Positions 1 through 8,688 of a stretch of 64,000 nucleotides of DNA are shown here, one piece after another. Origin of the DNA: G963422445 sp963422445 (GTDB taxonomy: Bacteria; Pseudomonadota; Alphaproteobacteria; Thalassobaculales; Thalassobaculaceae). The DNA lies in NCBI GenBank assembly GCA_963422445.2, contig OY729512.2, forward strand, positions 2,542,001-2,606,000, in the 5' to 3' direction. Below the pieces are notes generated by a model. That model was not told where the DNA came from, did no database searches, and saw only the letters and a list, made by a program, of their open reading frames with translations. How positions within the stretch are numbered: position 1 is the first letter of the stretch; each line of letters opens with the position of its first letter. Made by a program: the position numbers and the translations under genes.

Positions 1-49
1 CGTGGAGGGTCTCGCCAGCGAGATACTCCTGAACGACCCGGCCGCTTGA
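1..49 (+). CDS. possible 3' end of a gene entering the window
   Basis: An open frame runs from base 2 to a TGA at 47-49 and gives the tail VEGLASEILLNDPAA. The residues look like ordinary protein, but 15 residues are too few to assign a family. It could equally be chance. Confidence 0.25.
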   Translation, partial: VEGLASEILLNDPAA

Positions 50-164
50 AGGCGATGCTATGGGTGCGGTGGGTGCGGTGCTTGGCCATGGGCGGCGATC
101 CTTCGAATGCCCGGCCCACCGGTCAAATCATTTCAAGCCGCCTGTCCGACCCCAAGGGTCCACT

Positions 165-1672
165 CTACTGCCGGATCAGAACATGACAATCCGGCCCGGC
201 GGATGCCGGAGAGACAACGCCTCGCGTTCGCCTCGTTCGATGAGGAACTGGCGAAAACTCGGGATGGGGCAGAAGAAAAAAATCATCTGCGTTGATCTGC
301 AGGGCGCCTTGGTTGGTCAGGTGATCCAGATAGAGTTCTGGGGTCATGGCTCCCGGAAGACGCCACCCTATCCTGTCGTCAGCGTTCGTCGGAGTCTGTT
401 CAATGACATCGAGCAGCATATCCATTTCGACGCCATCTTCCGGCAAGGATGCCATAACCGTCCCAAGCAATGCGCGGGATTGACGTATTTCCGGGTTCCG
501 TCGAACGTGGTAGGCCTTCAGGTGTCGTTCTTGCGCCCGCGTCAGCATGGCGGCCTGGTTGACGCGGGCGAGACGTCCGTTCGTCCTCACCAGAGCTTCT
601 GCAAGGCCCGTATGCCATTGTAAAGGTGCTGCGGCTAGCTGTCGGAAATTTTTTCGAGCCGTGCAGCGTGAAACATCCGCGCCCGCGATATTGATCCGGA
701 ACTGTTCCAGCATCATTCGTACGGCCTGACCCGGTTCACCGGATTCAAGCCCGTCGATGGTATGGATATCACTCCTGCCGAACCGGGAAATGCCGAGTCG
801 AACCAGAACATCACGGGAATTCGCGAAACCGGCGAACAGCGGGATGATCGGCAACCCGTGTTTGCCCTCATGCAGAGTGCGGAGGGTGCAGCCGGTATCG
901 GCCTCGACCGCCCGGGTCTCGTCGATCATGAGCACAACCGGCCGGCGCCACAAATTCGGGTCGATCACCCGAGCCAAGGCCCTGAAGGAGGCGTCCGGCG
1001 CGGCCGTGGGCGTGGTCGTGCCGGCGGAAACACCGGTGCTGGATACCCCGACGCTGCCGCCGGTAGTCACACTGTAGGTGCGGCGCAACACCTCGGCCGC
1101 GCCGGGATTGACCGCGTCCGCAATCATTGTCGCGATCATGGCGCTGCTGCCGAGTTCTTCCGGCAGGCCCGTCAGGGCCCGTGGTGCGGTGTCGTCAGCA
1201 TTCCAGGCCGTCTGCAGCTGGTGAGCAGGGATGTCTTGCCGGAACCGGGCGCGCCCTGGATCAGAAAGGACGCGCTGGGCGCTGGAACCGCCACTCCGGC
1301 GCGGACCTGAGTCTGCACTCTCCACCAGCGGTGCTCGATATGATCGATTTGTGCATGGCGTCCGACGAAGAAGCGGACGCTGTCGCGATCATTTCGGGAA
1401 AGTCGGGGGTCGAATTGGAGAGTCGCATCGTGGTTACATCTCTTTGTGAGCCAGAATAACACAGTTGCAAACCCGGCTATACCGAACAGCCCCACGGCGA
1501 TCCTACGCCAAGTTCGTCCTGTTTTTCTCGTGCCTGCCGATAATGTGATCGACCGCGCGAATCGGGCATTCACGGCGCGTTGGCCCCGGACCGGCCGGTC
1601 GGCGCGGCACGGCGCGTTCTCGGTCGGGCTATCCCGGAGACAGCCGCCGCATTGTGCGGGCGGCGGACACAC
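165..1672 (-). pseudogene. membrane-anchored P-loop ATPase, frameshifted
   Basis: Two overlapping minus-strand frames together make one ATPase. The upstream frame (1672 to 1172) has one predicted membrane segment (GLFGIAGFATVLFWL), then a region beginning FFVGRHAQID, and the Walker A motif GAPGSGKTS. The downstream frame (to 165) carries on with HQLQTAWNADD, has a Walker B-like VVLMIDE, and shows no further known domain. The join lies near 1220, just after the P-loop, so a single-base indel probably split the gene. The N-terminal helix suggests a membrane-tethered AAA-type (STAND/AAA_16-like) ATPase with a cytosolic NTPase domain. The substrate and role are unknown. A sequencing error could mimic the frameshift. 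The next two intact genes are transposases, so context gives no functional hint. Confidence 0.5.
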
Positions 1673-1950
1673 CGGTGGTGTTGTGGTTTCGGGAGAACGG
1701 TCTCGGTCAGAGGGACGTGAAAAACGCTTTCAGGAGAGGCGTCATGGCCGTCTCTGGTGACGGAGAGCAAACCCAGAAACGGTGCCTTGCGCCGCGTGTC
1801 CGGCGGCGGTGCCAGACCTGTCCCTGGGGTAGCGGCCCTCGGAGCGTGCGGATCCGGCACGCGTCGGCATCGCACGCTCCGATGGCGGTCCTGCGGCCGA
1901 GACAGGGTCTCATCCGGTCATGACACAGGAGCAGGCAGGCCCGGCAGCAC

Positions 1951-2425
1951 TCACCGTGTCAGCAATACTCCGATACCCCGAAGCGCGTCACCGAACGCGG
2001 CCGCCGGCGTCCGGTCGCCCGGAACCCGGCGCGGCCGGGTCTTCAGCTGATACTCGACATCATGCACCGCCGACGCCGCAACGGCGCGAAAATCGGTCGT
2101 TTTGTCAAAGTACTGCCGAACCAGGCTATTCGTATGCTCGTTCAGGCCGCGGTCCCGGGAATGGTAGGGCGTGGCGAAGAAAAATCCTGCTGACAGGTCT
2201 TCGGAGAAAGCCTGATGGCTGGCAAACGCCTTGCCGTTATCTGCCGTCAGCGTGTGCACCAGCGGCGCAAACGGCGTCAGACAACGCCGGGTCGCATCCC
2301 CAACCGCGACCGCCGTCTTGCCGGCCACCAACGCGAGACAGGTGTCTTTCAATACCCGATCGACCCCGGCACCACCGCACCCCGGTGCCGGGATCCGATG
2401 ATCGTATCAACCTCCTAGTCGCCAA
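1951..2425 (-). pseudogene. IS30-family transposase remnant (C-terminal integrase core)
   Basis: The frame ending at 1951 carries LTADNGKAFASHQAF, FFFATPYHSRDRGLNEHTN and LVRQYFDKTTDFR. These match the second Asp and the Glu-bearing segment (H-S-x-x-R-G-x-N-E-x-T-N) of IS30-type DDE transposases. The preceding segment sits in another frame (2425 to 2237), and nothing N-terminal is left. This is a truncated, frameshifted relic. It lies directly beside an IS-A element whose left end starts at 2463, so that insertion or a later deletion may have removed the 5' part. Confidence 0.7.
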
Positions 2426-2462
2426 CCCGGAGCCAAGTGGATAAGCGTTTTTTTAATTTGTT

Positions 2463-3901
2463 GAGCTTCTTGCAAAATTGCCGGCCCGACCGGTTTTTTG
2501 CCTTGTCGAGGCTGATTTTGTTGTCGAGGGCCTGGGTTTCGGGGCCACCTCGTGGTATGTTGTGTTTCCACAACAACAAGATACCGAGGAGGTGACCCCG
2601 ATGACCCTTGGCTCGACCCTATCCGATCTCTGGCGCCGATTTCAAGGGGACCTTTTCCCTGCGTTGGCCGAGGCGGTCGGTCCTCTCCTGGAGACGCACA
2701 AGCGTTTCGTGACAGCTCTCGATCTCGTCAAGGTGGAGGGCTTCGTCGATGGGGTGTGGACCGGTCCGGGTCGACCCCGGGAGGATCGCCAGGCGCTGGC
2801 CCGTGGCTTCATCGCCAAGGCGGTATGGGATCTGCCGACGACCCGCCACCTGATCGACAGGCTCAAGGTGGACCCGACGTTGCGCCGACTGTGCGGCTGG
2901 TCGCGTGTCGCGAAGATCCCGAGTGAAGCGACGTTTTCGCGGGCGTTTGCCGAATTTTCGCAGTCCCGTCTTCCGGAGAGGATACACGCGGCTCTGGTTG
3001 CAGAGACACTGGGCGATGCGCTCATCGGCCACGTGTCGAGGGACCCGACGGCCATCGAGGCCCGGGAGACGCCGGCCCCGAAGCCGAAGGCCAGGACGCC
3101 GAACCGCAAGCGCGGCCGGCCCCGCAAGGGCGAGGAGAGGACGAAGGAGCCTGGGCGTCTCGAACAGCAAGCGAACGGGATGGATCTCGATGAGATGCTC
3201 GACGCGCTGCCGAAGGTCTGCGATCACGGGGCAAAGAAGACTGCCAAGGGGGTCATGGAGGCTTGGCGCGGTTACAAGCTGCCTATCGACACAGCAGACT
3301 GCGGGGTGCCGCTGAGGACCGTCCTCACCTCGGCATCCGTCCATGACAGCCAGGTCGCGATCCCGCTGGCGATGATGACCGCCGGGCGTGTGACCAATCT
3401 CTACGATCTCATGGACGCGGCCTATGATGCCAGAGAGATCTACCAGATGAGCGAACGGCTTGGCCATGTGCCGATCATCGATGTCAATCCGCGCCGGGAC
3501 AAGGACCTCAAGGAGGAGCGAGACCGGGAGGCCCGGGCCCGGCGTGCAATAGGCCATGTCGATCCCGAGACCGTGCGGTTCCGGATCCGGTCCGGTGTCG
3601 AGAGGACCAACGCCCGCCAAACTTATGTTCGGCATCCTGGCCCTGACGGCCGACCCGTTGATACGTCTCGCCGTCCCATAGCGCGGCTCCGACAACGCAT
3701 GCCGACCCTTCACGGCCCTCTCGAAGAGAGGGGCCCGGAGAGGCGTGTCCCGATGTCCACAAAGGTCCCTGTTCGGTCTCATCGTCTCTGATGAGACACC
3801 GCGAATCCATGGATTCCGACCTCCAGGTGCAGAGGTGACCGGAAGCAACCGACCGATCCGGGCTCACCGGACCCTGGGGACAGGAATTTTGCAAGAGGTT
3901 C
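2463..3901 (+). mobile_element. IS-A copy A (IS4/IS5-superfamily DDE element), internally deleted
   Basis: The element is bounded by imperfect inverted repeats: the left end contains CTTCTTGCAAAATTGCC and the right end is the complement of CCTCTTGCAAAATTCC. It is 1439 bp against 1498 bp for copy B at 28083-29580; the difference is one deletion of about 59 bp near 3618. I see no clear target duplication, so this copy may have been rearranged after insertion. Confidence 0.8.
2601..3791 (+). pseudogene. IS-A transposase, C-terminus frameshifted by deletion
   Basis: This is a DDE transposase whose N-terminal DUF772-like part (PTTRHLIDRLKVDPTLRRLC) precedes an RNase-H-fold catalytic domain. The start at 2601 is chosen because GAGGAGG lies a few bases upstream. 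The first catalytic segment reads SRDPTAIEARE and the second LMDAAYDA. The third, GVERTN, survives, but the following LKDEFGG segment of copy B is lost through the 59-bp deletion. After that the frame runs on into non-homologous residues to 3791. The copy is probably inactive. It is nearly identical to copies B and C, which implies recent spread. Confidence 0.8.
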
Positions 3902-3931
3902 GTGAGCAATGAAATTCCCTCGTTGGCCATT

Positions 3932-4738
3932 TCAATCTAGGGCGTGTCTTACGATCATCGCGATCGGCACCATCCGACTGATGGCGGTGCGACGGAATTC
4001 GTCGATGGCGGCAAGAGCGGCTGTCGCGGTCGTCGGTTCCGGACCGCGATCGATCTGGTTGGCGATACGGGCGGCATGATCCTGGCCAGCCTGTTCGACG
4101 TCGCGGATCAATGTATTAAGCCGGCCGTCGGCATGCATCGGCGAGATCAGACTCCATATCAGAGTGAGGAAACCAGGCCAGTAAGCAAGGTGGCGATACA
4201 TGCTGGGAATGATGCGGTGATTCGGACCGGCCCCGAGTTCGCTCAATGTGAGAACCAGATCTCGGGTATCAGGCTCAAGTTGGTCGAGGCTGGGAAGGGC
4301 GGGGATCGGGGTGTTGACAGTGGGAAGGGGTGCAGATGGCTGTGTTCCGGTCATTCTGCTCGGGCTTGCGTGGAGAGCTGACAGCGCCACCAGGTTGATG
4401 GTGTTGCCCCGGTTGTAGCTGTCGAGGATGGCCAGAATCGTTGCCTTGTCGTCGTCCGCGACGCCGGCCAAGCGGAACAGAGCCGGCGTCATCGTTCCGG
4501 TTTTTGGCAGGTTCAGCCCTTCATAAAGGGCCGCTGCTTCACAGGCGGCCGCACCGGAGACATAAACCGGTTTCACCGCTTGCCATACCCAGGGTAGAGC
4601 GCCGTCAAAGACTGCGAGATGACGCCAGATCAGATTGACGACGCCAATTCCGAGAGAGGACCGGATATCGGCGTAAATCTCGGCAGTCTCGCCTACGGCG
4701 TTGGATTCAGTGATGGCTGGAACGGGATCAATTGCCAT
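3932..4738 (-). CDS. DehI-fold (2-haloacid dehalogenase-like) protein, catalytic Asp apparently absent
   Basis: The 268-residue protein follows the two-repeat layout of the DehI family: EIYADIRSSLG near residue 20, RHLAVFDGALPWVWQ, a central SYNRGNTINLV, and a second half with SMYRHLAYWPGFLTLIW. DehI enzymes hydrolyse D- and L-2-haloacids with a catalytic Asp that sits ten residues before the end of the SDFQALANWP motif. The aligned position here is Met (SMYRHLAYWP), so dehalogenase activity is doubtful; the Asn of the NxGN motif is kept. The ATG lies 3 bp from an IS5 insertion at 4742, so the native promoter and ribosome site are gone. Substrate and role are unknown. The family call rests on recalled motifs. 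Confidence 0.6.
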   Translation of the reverse strand: MAIDPVPAITESNAVGETAEIYADIRSSLGIGVVNLIWRHLAVFDGALPWVWQAVKPVYVSGAAACEAAALYEGLNLPKTGTMTPALFRLAGVADDDKATILAILDSYNRGNTINLVALSALHASPSRMTGTQPSAPLPTVNTPIPALPSLDQLEPDTRDLVLTLSELGAGPNHRIIPSMYRHLAYWPGFLTLIWSLISPMHADGRLNTLIRDVEQAGQDHAARIANQIDRGPEPTTATAALAAIDEFRRTAISRMVPIAMIVRHALD

Positions 4739-4741
4739 GGT

Positions 4742-5542
4742 CTAGGCCGTGTTGACGAATGATCGAAGCGTACTCCATGCTGAGACAACGTGAACAAACG
4801 CGAGGACCGTCCGAGCGAGCTTGTCATAGCGTGTGGCGATGCGACGGACTTGTTTGAGCTTGTTGAAGAATAGCTCGACCTGCTGGCGCCGCTTGTACTT
4901 TTCTTGATCGTGATGAATCGTCTCAATCCGGTTCGACCGGGCGGGAATCACGGCTTCGACGCCCTGGTCGACCAGCGTCTGGCGAATGCCCTTGCTGTCA
5001 TACGCCTTGTCCATGACCGCAGCCTCCAGTGCGGGAGAGCTGGACAAGGCCTTCCACAGCAGCTCGCATCCCACGCCATCATGGCGCTCGCCACCCGTCA
5101 ACACGACGGACACACCGGTTCTTTCGTTGGCACAGGCCACGTGCAGCCTGGTGGAGAACCCACCCCGGGAGCGGCCGGGAGCCTGGGCCTCCTGGCCGCC
5201 GTTTTTTACCGCGCCCGCGGCGTGTTGATGAGCGCGCACGATAGTCGAAGCGATGAACACTTCCTTGAGTGGTTCATCGTCTCCCTGTTGTCTCTGTTGC
5301 CAGAGCCGTGCCCGGAGGTGGCGCTTCTCCCAACGGCGAAACCGCTGATAGACGGCATTCCAATGGCCGAATTCGTCGGGCAGGTCGCGCCATGGGGTTC
5401 CGGTCCGCGCCTGGTAGAGGACGGCTTCGATGATCAGTCGGTCGCTGAGCCGTGGCGGGGCGCCAGCGGCGTGTTTGCTCTCACGCAGTAGCGGCTCGAG
5501 TGTCGAGCAGACAGCATCCGTGATGAGCAGGCGTAACGCCAT
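4742..5542 (-). CDS. IS5-family transposase, single ORF, first catalytic Asp replaced by Ala
   Basis: The protein has 266 residues: an N-terminal DUF4096-type region (GTPWRDLPDEFGHWNAVYQRFRRW), a middle with RAHQHAAGA and GRSRGGFSTRLH, and a C-terminus with VMDKAYDS and QVELFFNKLKQVRRIATRYDK. Members normally read IDSTIVRAHQHAAGA; here it is IASTIVRAHQHAAGA, with GCT where GAT/GAC encodes the first catalytic Asp. The second Asp and the Glu are present. The frame is otherwise full length, so it was recently mobile but is probably catalytically dead unless helped in trans. Confidence 0.85.
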   Translation of the reverse strand: MALRLLITDAVCSTLEPLLRESKHAAGAPPRLSDRLIIEAVLYQARTGTPWRDLPDEFGHWNAVYQRFRRWEKRHLRARLWQQRQQGDDEPLKEVFIASTIVRAHQHAAGAVKNGGQEAQAPGRSRGGFSTRLHVACANERTGVSVVLTGGERHDGVGCELLWKALSSSPALEAAVMDKAYDSKGIRQTLVDQGVEAVIPARSNRIETIHHDQEKYKRRQQVELFFNKLKQVRRIATRYDKLARTVLAFVHVVSAWSTLRSFVNTA

Positions 5543-5613
5543 GATAAGTCCCCGGAAAGTGTCATTGATGGAGAATGATCATCAGCATTTCATGAATTCG
5601 TCAATACGACTAG
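4742..5613 (-). mobile_element. IS5-family element (called Z), flanked by CTAG
   Basis: The ends share the inverted repeat CGTRTTGACGAAT and are flanked by CTAG at 4742-4745 and 5610-5613, consistent with a 4-bp target duplication typical of IS5 elements. The CTAG at the 3' end also supplies the TAG stop codon of the transposase. The insertion lies 3 bp upstream of the DehI-like start codon. Confidence 0.85.
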
Positions 5614-5741
5614 TCTCCTTGCCTTTTGGCACTATGACAGCAGCACGGCCGGACTTCAGTCAGCCATCCCGCTGGCTCTCCTGCGCTTGACGCTCATAAC
5701 ACCGGCCGTTAAGCGATGCTTGCTTGTTGCAGAAGGAGGCG

Positions 5742-6851
5742 ATGGTGGTCGAAACCGTGGATTGCGTGGTGACCGGTGCTGGCGTCGTCGGTCTGGCTTG
5801 TGCCCGGTCACTGGCCCTGCATGGCCGCGAGGTGATTGTCCTTGAGCGGGCGGAGGCGATCGGCACGGAGACCAGTTCAAGGCACTCCGAGGTCGTGCAT
5901 GCCGGGATCTACTACGAACCCGGCAGCTTGAAGGCCCGGTTCTGTGTCAATGGAAAGCTGCAAATGTACCGCTACATGGAGGAGCGCGGTATTCCGCACA
6001 AGCGACTCGGCAAACTGATTGTTGCGACGGTCGATAACCAGCTTGCGGCCCTTCAACAGATCAAGGATCGTGCGACCAGGAACGGCGTCGAGGATCTCGA
6101 ATTCCTGTCGCGCGACGAGATTGCCCGACGCGAGCCCGAGTTGAATTGCGTGACTGCGCTGTGGTCGCCGTCGACAGGAATTGCCGACAGTCATTCCTTC
6201 ATGCTGGCGTTACAGGGCGATGCTGAAGACCGCGGGACGATGATCGCGTTCCATACCCATGTCGAAAGCGGCCGGATCGAAGACGATGGAATCAGACTCG
6301 ACATTGACGGCGAGGACCCCATGACCCTGAAGGCGCGAGTAGTCATCAATGCTTCCGGCCTCCATGCCCAGCAACTGGCGAGCAGATTTGCCGGGTTCCC
6401 GACTCATCTGATTCCGCCCTGGCACTATTGCAAGGGCAATTACTATGCCTTGTCGGGATGCCGGGTGCCGTTCAAGAGCTTGATCTATCCAGCGCCGGAG
6501 CAGGCGGGACTCGGAGTACATCTGACTCTGGATCTAGCCGGTCAGGCACGGTTCGGGCCGGATGTCGAGTGGATTGACGAAATCGACTACGATGTTGACC
6601 CGGCACGCGCTGACAATTTCTATGCGGCTGTCAGGACGTATTGGCCGGACTTGCCGGACGGGGCCCTGCAGCCGGCTTATTCCGGCATCCGGCCGAAAAT
6701 ACAGGCACCGGGCGAGCCTGCCACCGACTATGTGATTCAGGGGCCGGCCGACCATGGAATCGAAGGTCTGGTCAATCTCTATGCGATTGAATCACCTGGA
6801 ATGACGAGCTCGCTGGCGATCGCGGATCATGTCGTGACCCTGATTGCATGA
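5742..6851 (+). CDS. FAD-dependent oxidoreductase, L-2-hydroxyglutarate oxidase-like
   Basis: This is a DAO-fold flavoenzyme of about 370 residues. The N-terminal dinucleotide-binding motif is GAGVVGLACARSLALHG, followed by an acidic end of strand 2 (VIVLERA) and the segment SSRHSEVVHAGIYY, which marks the LhgO/L2HGDH group. Family members oxidise L-2-hydroxyglutarate to 2-oxoglutarate and pass electrons to the quinone pool or oxygen. The C-terminus (GIRPKIQAP and ESPGMTSSLAIADHV) fits the FAD-binding return of this family. AAGGAGG at 5733-5739 supports a start at ATG 5742 or GTG 5745. It is monocistronic and divergent from the IS5/DehI pair. The exact 2-hydroxy acid substrate is not proven. 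Confidence 0.8.
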   Translation: MVVETVDCVVTGAGVVGLACARSLALHGREVIVLERAEAIGTETSSRHSEVVHAGIYYEPGSLKARFCVNGKLQMYRYMEERGIPHKRLGKLIVATVDNQLAALQQIKDRATRNGVEDLEFLSRDEIARREPELNCVTALWSPSTGIADSHSFMLALQGDAEDRGTMIAFHTHVESGRIEDDGIRLDIDGEDPMTLKARVVINASGLHAQQLASRFAGFPTHLIPPWHYCKGNYYALSGCRVPFKSLIYPAPEQAGLGVHLTLDLAGQARFGPDVEWIDEIDYDVDPARADNFYAAVRTYWPDLPDGALQPAYSGIRPKIQAPGEPATDYVIQGPADHGIEGLVNLYAIESPGMTSSLAIADHVVTLIA

Positions 6852-6960
6852 CTTGACCGCAGCCCGGTCTGGACCGAGCGTAGATCGGTTGGAATCTCCA
6901 TTCCTCCGCGTTCAGGTGACGAACTGATTCGGACCTATTGTCTGATTTGGGTTCTGTGCA

Positions 6961-6998
6961 GGCCACCACCTTCAAGGGCTGCCTCGAAGGTGGTGGCC
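6961..6998. terminator. perfect 13-bp stem hairpin downstream of the oxidoreductase
   Basis: GGCCACCACCTTC at 6961-6973 is exactly complementary to GAAGGTGGTGGCC at 6986-6998, with a 12-nt loop. It lies about 110 bp after the stop at 6851. There is no T-tract, so it may be a transcript-stabilising hairpin or weak terminator. Confidence 0.5.
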
Positions 6999-7106
6999 TC
7001 TATAGGCACTTGCGGGCGGTGATGTGATCACTGGCGGTGGAGCTTGCCGAGTAAGCTCTGCAACCGGTGCATGCTGACCGTTCAATTAGACGGCTCACAG
7101 TCTGAG

Positions 7107-7822
7107 TGTCTGAATCATAATGATATCAATCAGTGACAGTGACTTGCATGCGTTCGAGGCGGCGCATGAGAACACGGCTCAAAGCCAGCAGGAGCCAGGC
7201 GAGGGCGCTGGCGATGGATCGCTCGAAGCCTCTGGAAAGGTGCCGGCAGCGGCGCAGCCATCCGAAGGTGCGTTCGACCACCCAGCGCCGGGACATGACG
7301 ACGAACCCCTTGGCGTCCCCGGGTTTGCCGATGACCTCTACAGTGATCGGGCAATTCGCTTCCTTGAGCGCGCTTGCCAGCTTGTCGCCGCCATAGGCGC
7401 CGTCGGCAACACGCTTGCCGCCCTTGATCGTCTTGCCGGCATCGTCGCCGCATTCCTCGCTGCCCGCTTCGACCATCGTCACGCTCCGACTGTCGATGAT
7501 GGCCGCGCTCGGGTCCGCACTACGCCCCGACCGGCGCCGCTCGAGCGTCGTAAAACGGGCGCAAACCTGCTCCGGGACCCCCGATCGGGCCACGCGTGGA
7601 AATAGGTCTGAACCGTCGTAAACGCCGGACAATCCTTCGGTCATGCCCGCCAACTGCACCCTGTCCAGAGCATGTAGGCGATCGCGTTTACCACGTCGCG
7701 CAGGTCCACCTGACGGGGACGACCAAGCCGGTATGACGGTGGAAGAAGCGGGTCCGGCAAGGTCCACTCGGCATCGGTCAGATCGCTTTCGTAACGCTCC
7801 GTCTTGCGGCTACACTGCTTCC
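7107..7822 (-). pseudogene. IS5 (IS427-like) element Y copy 1, decayed transposase
   Basis: Minus-strand frames carry SDLTDAEWTLPDPLLPPS near the 5' end, then AAIIDSRSVTMVEAGSEECGDDAGKTIKG, DGAYGGDKLASALKEANCPITVEV and VVERTFGWLRRCR. Compared with copy 2 at 27.8-32.0 kb, the segment between KTIKG and DGAYG (about 40 residues) is deleted, and the N-terminal part is in another frame. The 3' end TGATATCATTATGATTCAG (its complement lies around 7107-7125) recurs at 38021-38039. The 5' end abuts the IS5-X element at 7836. Confidence 0.75.
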
Positions 7823-7835
7823 GGGTCGTCTCGTG

Positions 7836-8688
7836 CTAGATAGTGTCGTCATGAGTGATGTTTATCTGTACTATCTGTCGAATTCACTCGATGGTTCTTG
7901 GAGGCGACTCATGGGATTGGCTCATCGGCGTCACGACATTTCGGACAGGGTCTGGCTGTTGTTGGAGCCTCATCTGCCTGGCCGAGCGGGACGTTGGGGT
8001 GGGGTGGCGCAGGATAATCGACGGTTCATTAATGCGATCTTCTGGATTCTGCGTACCGGCGCTCCCTGGCGTGATGTGCCGCCAGACTATAGGAGACTGG
8101 AAAACTACCCATCGTCGGTTCTGTCGCTGGCGGGACAAGGGGCTCTGGGGGGCGTTGCTGGAGCCTCTGGTGGATGAGCCGGACGATGAGTGGCTGATGA
8201 TTGACGCCAGTCATCTCAAGGTCCATCCCCATGCGAGCGGTGCGAGCGGTGGCAATCAGGCGATGGATCGCACAAAAGGGGGCTGAACACGAAGCTGCAT
8301 CTGGCTGTGGACGCGCATGGGATGCCGGTGCGGGTGTTGGTGACCGAGGGGACGGCAGCAGATTGCAGTCAAGCGGTCGAGCTGATTGAAGGGATAGATG
8401 CCGAGTATTTGTTGGCGGACAAGGCCTATGACACGAATGCCATCCTGTCTTATTGTGAGGAGCATGAAGTCATTCCAGTGGTTCCGCCGAAGCGCAACCG
8501 CAAGCACCCCAGAGCGTATGATGTCCATCTCTACCGGCACCGGCATTTGGTGGAGAACGCGTTTCTGTGGCTCAAGCGCTGGCGTGGGATTGCCACGCGA
8601 TACGCCAAGAATGCCGCATCGTTCCTCGCCGCCGTGCAGATTCGGTGTCTGGCACTCTGGGCTGGCATTTCGTGACGACACTATCTAG
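7836..8688 (+). mobile_element. IS5-family element X copy 1
   Basis: The ends are ATAGTGTCGTCA and TGACGACACTAT, with CTAG on both sides (7836-7839, 8685-8688). The right CTAG is also the insertion point of the neighbouring IS630-A copy. It is 853 bp. Further copies lie at 38151-39003 (minus), 45878-46723 and 46720-47571. Confidence 0.9.
7851..8675 (+). pseudogene. IS5-X transposase (orfA broken, orfB intact)
   Basis: OrfA starts MSDVYLYYLSNSL and is intact to PPDY; it then loses frame at about 8090, where ACTATAGGAGACTGG has one base more than ACTATGGAGACTGG in copy 4. OrfB (about 8285-8675) keeps LLADKAYDTNAI (second Asp) and HLVENAFLWLKRWRGIATRYAK (Glu). The A4G5 run near 8275 is the likely -1 frameshift site that fuses orfA to orfB in intact copies. 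This copy cannot make a full-length fusion product, yet copy 2 has the same extra base. Confidence 0.8.
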
